Made by a program: the position numbers and the translations under genes. From the NCBI GenBank assembly GCA_029962745.1, contig CM057157.1:30234719-30298718 (forward strand): a stretch of 64,000 bases of DNA. Direction: 5' to 3'. The notes under the pieces were generated by a model. The model was not told where the DNA came from and ran no database searches. It was given only the letters and a program-made list of their open reading frames with translations. Positions 23,201 to 32,200 of the stretch are shown here, piece after piece. Position 1 is the stretch's first letter; each line of letters begins with the position of its first letter. The DNA comes from Echinometra lucunter. Taxonomy: Eukaryota > Echinodermata > Echinoidea > Camarodonta > Echinometridae.

Positions 23201-26200
23201 TCTAGTAATGGGTACGCTTTTCCGCCCAAGGGTGTTGGGTTTGACAGCTTCAGCGGCACACTCCCATCGGAACCAAATCTGATCATGAGAAGAGAGAAAA
23301 GAGAGGAATAAAATAAAGAAAGGAAAGTGAGGAACCTAAGTAGGAAGCTACAAAAGTAGAGAATGGTGTATCTAGTCGTAGTCTTCAGGAAAAGGGGGAG
23401 ATGGCCCACAATCAAGCTTAAGAATAGAAGTCACTTCGCTCGATCAGCAGCCGTGATTGGGTCCCGTTCCTTTTTTTTTAAATCTAAATGCACAATTTTC
23501 AGGCAAGATATCATATAAAAATCTTACTTTTTAGGGAAGCGGTCGACCCCCCCCCCCGAGATCCGGTATCCGCCCCTTTGTTAAACTCACTGACTATAAA
23601 TGAAAAGAAAACCTTAACGGAATTTTACATTGAATGCATGTTAATTTCATTTTTGTTAAAGGACTTGTGCTTCTACGTATTTAGCGTCCAGCGAGCATGT
23701 GCGAATATCATTCTTTGCGCTGAAACCACATGAAAACATTAATAATAAAGTACCTCATTCAAGAGTAGAAGATAAACAAAAAGGAAAAGTCATCGTTATA
23801 TTCTTATGATTTGACAAATTTGGACACATATTGAGCTTTGATATCTAAATTCGCTGATGAAATTAATCATTTTTCTTACTTAGAATATCTGCATTCAGCT
23901 GACCTGAAACCTAAATGTTTTATGTATTTGTTCTTCTTATTTTTTCTTTGTTATAGAGAGCCTAACAGTGCCTAAAGAAATCTATCAGTCATAAAGCTTG
24001 GAGAAAACATTAGTTTACTTATTAAAAATTACACTAATCCAATCTATGTTTGTCAGATAACATTTGATTCCATAATGTTTGCGTACAAAAATAAACAATC
24101 AACAAACATGATATGACCATTGCAATATGTTTCAATTGGTGAAACTTTGGCTTACTAATAAAACATATTAACAAATGTGTTTTTATACAATATCAGTTTT
24201 ATTAGTTTGAGAATGGAAAACAACAATCACACAAAACAAACATACATTAACAAAACAAACATACATTAACAAAACAAACATACATACGAGTGGGTGTAAA
24301 AGTTTGAAAAAAATCCCTAAGAGACACAATTTCGTTTTTAAGTATTTATTTTCTTGAAAAAAAAACCCCTTAACAAAACAAGTGAAATCATTTCAAACAG
24401 GAGGCGTTCACAAAGTGCCCATGCAGTGCAGTCTTTAGTGGTGTAGATACAGGGGCTTCAGTATCGTGCGGGCTGTGTGTGTGTTGTGTGTGTGTGGGGG
24501 GGGATAGGTGATGACCCGCCACATTTCGAAGTTTGGAAGTTGGTGTAGTATAAACGCGTATACAAAAATACATCTATGGGGCAATCCCCCCCAAATGAGA
24601 ACCTTTAAGATTATGGCATAATGTTCGGAGGATTGGGCCTGGATGATTACATTAGAAGACAAAGTGATGGCTCGAAACGGCAATATATAAAAAAAAAAAA
24701 AAGAAGAAGAAGAACAAATACATAAAACCTCTAGGTTTCAGGTCAGCTGAATGTAGATATTCTAAGTAAGAAAAAATGATTAAATTCATCAGCAAATTTA
24801 GATACCAGAGCTCAATATGTGTCCAAATTTGTCAAATCATAAGAATCTAACGATAACTTTTCCTTTTTGTTTATCTTTTACTCTTGAATGAGGTACTTTA
24901 TAATTAAATGCTTTCATGTGGTTTCAGCGCAAAGAATGTTACTCGCACATGCTCCCTGGACGCTAAATACGTAGAAGCCAAGTCCTTTAACAAAAATGAA
25001 ATTAACATGCATTCAATATAAAATTCCGTTAAGGTTTTCTTTTCATTTATAGTCAGTGAGTTTAACAAAGGGGCGGATACCGGATCTCGGGGGGGGGGGG
25101 GGGGGGGGGGGGTCGACCGCTTCCCTAAAAAGTAAGATTTTTATATGATATCTTGCCTGAAAATTGTGCATTTAGATTTTAAAAAAAAGGAACGGGACCC
25201 AATCACGGCTGCTGATCGAGCGAAGTGACTTCTATTCTTAAGCTTGATTGTGGGCAATCTCCCTCTTTTCCTGAAGACTACGACTAGATACACCATTCTC
25301 TACTTTTGTAGCTTCCTACTTAGGTTCCTCACTTTCCTTTCTTCATTTTATTCCTCTCTTTTCTCTCTTCTCATGATCAGATTTGGTTCCGATGGGAGTG
25401 TGCCGCTGAAGCTGTCAAACCCAACACCCTTGGGCGGAAAAGCGTACCCATTACTAGAGTTTTTATTTTCTTGAATGTGTACTTTGGCGCAAAAATGGGA
25501 GCAAAAGGGTGGGTATTTTTGTTTTAAAGTTAGCAATTAGAGCGACAAATGACCTAATACCTTATTAAACGAATAGCAACCCTCTACCCCTCGCCCATCC
25601 CCGTTTGTCATCCCCGAGGAGATGTTCTCCTCCGGGAGAGTTGTAATAAAAACAAAAAAATACTGGATTAATTACTTAAGTTTGATTTATAAAGAGGAAA
25701 GATTTATTTTACAGTTCCTCACGAGCAAGGCGTTGTCACAAAAACAAAATTTCATGCGTAATTTTGTCCATAAAGGGGGGGGGGGTGTCCTCCGGGGGAG
25801 TTGGGTGATGGGAGTCATCCCCCGGGGAGTTGTGCTCCGGGGGAGTTGTCCTCCGGGGGAGTTGTCCTCGGGGGAGTTGTCCTCCGGGGGAGTTGTCCTC
25901 GGGGGGAGTTGTCCTCGGGGGGAGTTGTCCTTGGGGGAGTTGTCCTCCGGGGGAGTTGTCCTGCGGGGGAGCTGTCCTCCGGGGGAGCTGTCCTCCGGGG
26001 GAGTTGTCCTCCGGGGGAGTTGTCAGGTGGGAGTCGTCCCCGGGGGAGTTGTCCTCCGGGGGAGTTGTCCTGATACGGCTTAATACAGCAGACACTGCTA
26101 CCCCATAACAAATGGTTTAATGGTCCTTTTGAATGGGGTATACAGGTGAGAGATAAGTGCATGTCAGGTAAACAGTAATGGATACCAATGCAGATAGGAT

Positions 26201-29200
26201 TTGAAATTATGAGCCAAGTCTGAGAAATATTCAGTGGATTATTTTTACCGATATATTTGTGGATTTCAGATATTCAAAAGCCTATTTGAAAGAAGATATC
26301 ATCGATAGCCTAATGTGTATGGCATGAGTGACTGTTCATGAGTGAGTGAAAAGCACAGCTGTATCAGGAGATGATAATGATCAGCATGACACGTACTTTC
26401 TGAAATTTAGGCTTTCCTTGTTAACAGTTTTAAAATTTCTTCCCCTTACAGTCCAAACCTGCCTGGTTATGGAATACGTGGCTCGTGGCGACATGCTTCG
26501 AATCCTCCGAAGATGTCGAAGTCGAAGGCGAGATCAGCCTCCTCTAGACCCGTTGCCTCAAGAAGAACTACTTAGCTTCGCTTGTGATATCGCACAGGGG
26601 ATGAGACACGTAGCAGCTCTTAAAGTAAGTCATTTCAGTAAAATGAACATCTCGACTTTGCCTGTGATAAAGCACAAGGGGAGTTTCATATTAGTGTCTA
26701 TTAAAGCCCTTGTACAGTTTTTTTTGTAGCAAAAGGAGAATTGCCATGTTGTCACCCTTCAAGTTTCAAGTTTCAAGTTTCAAGTTTCCTTTATTTCATT
26801 TCAACTCAACATATTACAAAAATATGAAATAATAACCATACAAATCAATACAGGGAATATGTAAGCAATAATACTATGTAAGCAATAAGACAATACAAGG
26901 AAATAGAAAATGTTTTCGGTAGGCATAGAAAGATATGTGTGTGAGATCATGTGATAATCCATTCATGCTTTCTGCTAAATTTTAGCGTAAATGTCTGAAA
27001 GGAATGCTATAGAATGATCATACTCTGCCCTACACTATGACCTCTGCATGCTGACCGCTCCCCACACAACGTTCACAGCACTTTGTTGTGCTCGACTCAC
27101 AGTAGAATTCCTGTTGGTTTTACATGTGTGCAGGCACTGTGTGATGCATTTCAGTATTGTCTTCGGGGATCTAAACCTAAGTTTGGACATTTTGATTGTC
27201 AAATACACTCACTTTAATGAGTTTTTATGTAATATCCTTCACATCATAATAGTTTTAGGATACAATCTTACATATCATCTTGCAATGAATTCAAATAGTG
27301 AAAGTGTGTTTTTTGTTTAGATTTCCACAAAATATACATTATCTTTAAAGTTAGTCGTGAAGTGGTAAGTAAAGAGTTTTTGCTGAAAGTCACCATATTG
27401 CCATAATTTTCTGACTAGTTGAGAAAGGTGTCATGTCAGTGTTTGTTCTCTTTTGTCAAAAGGTATAATACCCATGAAATTCTGATTTGTTTTGTTTAGT
27501 ATAGTCATAAAAAAACTTCTTCAAGTATAGACTGACTTCTTACTCATGAATACAATTGTGCAGTTGAGGATAGAGAGTTATCTCAAATCATGATCTTAGC
27601 GAACAGTTCTTATGTGCTTTTTTTCAGTATGTTTACATGAATCTGTGTGCCAAGAATGTTCTGATTACCTTCAACAACAAGGCTAAGCTGTGTGATTTCA
27701 GTATGGCTACCGAGGTTCAGAAACCGTCAATACCAATACCATTCATGGAACCTAGAAATGTAAGTATAGTCACTGTCTAGTGAACAGCCAAAAAACAGGC
27801 TTGCTTGCAACCATTTCTTTCAATCTATTACAGCATGCCATAGAAACAATTTTCCTGCATTCCTACTTCTACCATTCTTCTTAATTCCCTAATAGCAAGG
27901 GGGACAGCATGCTGTATCCTCTGGAAATAATCAAATTATTATTATTATCATTATTGTTAATAATAACAACAACAAGAATGAATTTGTCATGATGGTTTAA
28001 GTATTTGGGAATCGGTTTAAATGACCCACTCAGAGGTCATCACAAATGTACCTGTCATAGGTGGCGGGGGAAAGGGGGGGGGGGATCGTGTTCCCTCGAT
28101 TTTTAAAGTTTAATATTTTTTTATTTTGTTAGCATTTTGTTATAGATTTTGTATTTGCGAAACTGTTCAAAAGATAAATGTGATGGAAATAGATTATTAA
28201 ACTTTGTTTGGGGGGGGGATTTCAAATTCACACTTTCCGCTTTTTAACCAGTTGACTACTGAATTCTTCCATTCCCACTGGCCTAATATAGGGGGCACCC
28301 TGTTCCAGTAGCCAGTGAGTTAACAATAACAATAATGATTTATAACACATACTGGTCAAGTAGCCATTTACGGTATGAAAATTTGTACGAAGTAGGTTAG
28401 TCTATTTCAAATTAGTGATATACATGTATCTTCTGGGTGCTATTTTCCTGCGTGAGGATATAATTTTTTTGCCTTCGATACCTGTGACAGTTTTGAAGTG
28501 ATTCATAAATGTTTTTCAGTTGGTTATTGTCTTGAGGAAGGTTTCTGAAGCATTTTTAAATAAGTTGGTTATGAATATCTCACTGGTTGCTCTTCATTGA
28601 ACTAAGGGTTAACAATAACCTTTGAAAACATAATATTGATCTAAACTTATCCTAAATTTCTGAGAGATTTTTCTTCGACTATATGGACTGTACATGATAA
28701 CTCTGGTCTATCTGTTGTTTGCTTTTGACAGCGTGGAATGAAGAGATGGATGGCATATGAGGCCCTGCTGGAGGGCCAGTATACAATGAAGAGTGATGTG
28801 TAAGTATTCCTTGTTGAACAAAAGTGATCAATTAATAATCATAATGTTAATAATTAAAAAAATTTCTTGTCAGAATGGGGTAGGGTGAGTTTTGCCACAT
28901 TTGCATTCACATAGGTGGTATCTATATATTTCTTCATATTTTGACCTATCCCATGAATTTACAAGATATTATATACCGGTAAATGAAACAGACTGTTCTC
29001 ATGTAAGTCAAACTGAACACCAAGCGACCCACTAGAAGACCTGTAGAAAGCACTATTTTCACTAATTTATTACCATTGTTTTGGTAATAAAGGCTTTTCT
29101 ATCCCTCATTGAAAATTTGTTGCTCTTGGATTGGTCGAGAGCCCTCCATGTGATTAATCATAATCTTACTAGAAAAATGAAATTCCTCAGAGATCAAAAT

Positions 29201-32200
29201 AGGTCATGACGTCAGAGTTAAATAGTTTTTGAACTATTTTGCCTCCGGGGCCGTTCCACAAAACTGCCATAAGTGTTAACTTCTTGGATATCCCATTGAA
29301 ATGTGTGTTGTAGAGTTAACACACGTTTCAATGAGGTGTCAATGAAGTGAAACTTATTTCGGTTTCGTGAAACCACCGTCCTGGTCCCCTAAACTCATGC
29401 AATCTCTTGGACACACCGAACAGTTAGCTGTCTCCACCAGGTAACCCTCGCGATGTGACGGCGCTCACATTAACAGTCTAACGTTAACTTTACATTAATG
29501 TTACAACTTAACAGTTTTTACACGGGCCTATTCTAGTCTAACTCGGTGCAGTTTAAATTATGGTGAGTGCGATTACTGCTTTTGAATTTCATTTATTATA
29601 GACCTAGACCTGATCTAATTGGATCTAATTTTTTATGAGGGATATAAAACAAATATACAGGACCTTTCATTCGGAAATCTAGTTCAATCTATGGGGTCGG
29701 TCTCAGCGCCTACAGTCAATCGCCCATTTTCCCTAGGGGCTAGCGCCCCTCGGGCAAATAGGCGACTGCAGTTACTTCGACCGACCCCATAGATCGAACT
29801 AGGTTTCCTCGGGCCCTGTATATTTGTATATTATTATTATCATTCAGGTTTTTTTTCTTTTTACATTTCAGATGGTCTTATGGCATTGTATTATGGGAGA
29901 TTGTAACCTTAGGTAAGTAAACTGTGAAAAGTAGTCTCACGGATAATACTGGTAAAACTTTATAGTGGGAATGCATTAGTGGATCTTCCTATTTGTAATA
30001 TTACAGGTATTCAGTATTATGCATATCAAGCATATTAAAGGGGATACCCAATGCTGTTTCTTCATTTAAAGGAGCATGATTTTATAGCAGAAAATCATCT
30101 ACCTAAAGTTTTGAAAAAGTCGTGTTGCCAAGAAAAACCCAAAATATGGTAAGATTTCAGCCTGTTTTTGGCCCCTCAGCTGTGTCCCAGTTTCAATTGG
30201 GTACCCACAATGACGTCATTGTGGTTACCTTGTCACGCAATTCTAGCAAAATGCGTGCAAGGTATAATACATATTGTACAGTCTAGCGCGTTCCACAACT
30301 GCAATGCGTGAAGCTGGGTAACCACATCTACGTCATACCTCATACTCAAATTTTTAGATCAACCCTTGACTGATCACAAATAATTTGCCAAAATGCATTG
30401 GTTTCAATTGAAAATCATCAAATTTTTAATATTATTGTTCTTAGAATTCTGTTCTCGATCATATATCAAAAAAATTTAGCCATTGTGTAATCACTTTAAG
30501 AATCGCTGATTGTGCTTATACATGTATATTCCCATTTAGACTGCATTGAGAAGTATGATTTGCATTACGGTTATGCTGTTTAACTCTTTTTTATAAAAAA
30601 TTGTTGTTGGTTCAGGTTGGAAGGAAGTTACATCTGTCTCAGAGCCTGGGAAGGGGGGGGGGGGAGAGAAAATCTTTTTGTTCGAAATTTCAATTAGGTA
30701 CATGTGCCCATGATGTGGTAGGCTTGAGGTGATGTCAAGTACAAAAAAAGTTTGTGGCAGATAAATTCACTTCGTATGTCAACATATCCCAGCAAGCAGA
30801 GCTCTTGCCACTCAAATCCTACAAACACACCCACAACCTGCGCAGTGCTAAAGATACTCTGCTTCTTCAAATCCCCACATGTAAAACAAAAATAACATTA
30901 TGAGATCGAGCATTTCCCTGTGCAGCCCCCAAACCGTGGAATAACTTGCCATTGGAAATCAGGACATCCCCAACTGTAGAAACACTTAAAAAAAGGCTCA
31001 AAACATATCTTTTCACCTAATTCTTACTCTCTTTAAGCATATCAGGAGTTCTTCATTGCAGAAGAATATATGTATATAGGTTCTGCACTCTGTAAATTGA
31101 TATATCATTATTATACAGTATTATTATTATAAATGACACCCACCTCCTCAAGCATAATAACTTTAATAGTGTCGGCCTTTAGGCTTGTTCAGATATATGC
31201 TACAAGCCTCTATGAAAAACCCCTATGGTTTTTTTATGCCTCCACTCCCAAGGGGGTCGGAGGCATTATTTAGTGTTCAGATATGGGGCAGCAAAATATG
31301 CCTCTTATGTATATGAATGCGCATTAAAGCATCATTGCTCAAATAAAGGAGATTTTTGTCAAAAGCGAAAGTTACGCAGACAAACTCATGACATATATGT
31401 TATGCTAAATTTTGAAGACTTTGATTGGTCTGCTGCTTTTTGCCGCTGGGAGGTAAAAAATGTGCCTCTTGCCTCAATATTTTTATTTTTTTGCCTCCTC
31501 ATATTCCGTTCATTTACTATGCAAAAAAACAGGGGGGGGGGGTTGTCGCATCATGCCTGAACAAGCATTTAAATTTACAGTTGTGTGTTCAATTGATTGC
31601 GATTGTACGGAACTGAGAAACATATCTTTCCATTTGGAGTGCCTTATGCTAATAAGTGAGAATCTGCCGTAATCAATGAGCTCCGTGATCATAATCGTTA
31701 GAGTGGCCCAAACATTGTTCACCTGAGCTTTATGACATCATGTTGAGATCATTATTAAGAGCATCACCCCTGGAGCAAAGTTTAAGTTAAATGATTGAAT
31801 TCATCATATTTGTATTGATTTGAGTGACATTGTATATTTCAGGTGGAGTGCCTTACGCTAATAAGCAAGAGTCTGACTCAGCCAATGAGCTCCATGATCA
31901 CAATCCTTTAGAGTGGCTCAAGCATAGTTCACCCGAGTTTTATGACATCATGTTACGATCATTGTCAGAACATCACCTCTGGAGCAAAGCTTAAGTTATA
32001 AATGATTGAATTCATCGTGTTTGTACTAATATGAGAAACATTGTATATTTCAGGTGGAATGCCTTATGCTAATAAGCGAGAATCTGACATAATCAACGAG
32101 CTCCATGATCATAATCATTTAGAGTGGCCCAAACATTGTTCACCCAAGCTTTATGACATCATGTTACGATCATTATCAGAACATCACCCCCGGAGGAAAG

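Larger units (their letters stand above)
22488..26076. mobile_element. 3.6-kb TU-like foldback transposon in receptor intron 6
   Basis: Two long inverted arms (22488-23943 and 24703-26076) flank a 759-bp unique centre. Each arm has an outer domain of 16-bp tandem repeats of GGAGGACAACTCCCCC type (about 24 units left, 17 right). An inner non-repetitive domain of about 1 kb is nearly identical between arms. GGCTTAATAC lies directly at both edges (22478-22487 and 26077-26086), a target-site duplication. Known TU foldback transposons of Strongylocentrotus have the same plan (tandem-repeat outer, unique inner inverted domains), so I call it TU-like. No transposase frame is present, so it is non-autonomous. 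Confidence 0.8.

Noticed and set aside
23123..25536. Pairs of identical frames (62 and 76 codons) on opposite strands
   Set aside because: These are the same sequence in the two inverted arms of the foldback transposon.
27628..27759. HRD to YMN as a simple sequencing error
   Set aside because: At least three separate substitutions plus the DFG and P-loop changes in other places would all have to be errors, while frame and splice sites are perfect.
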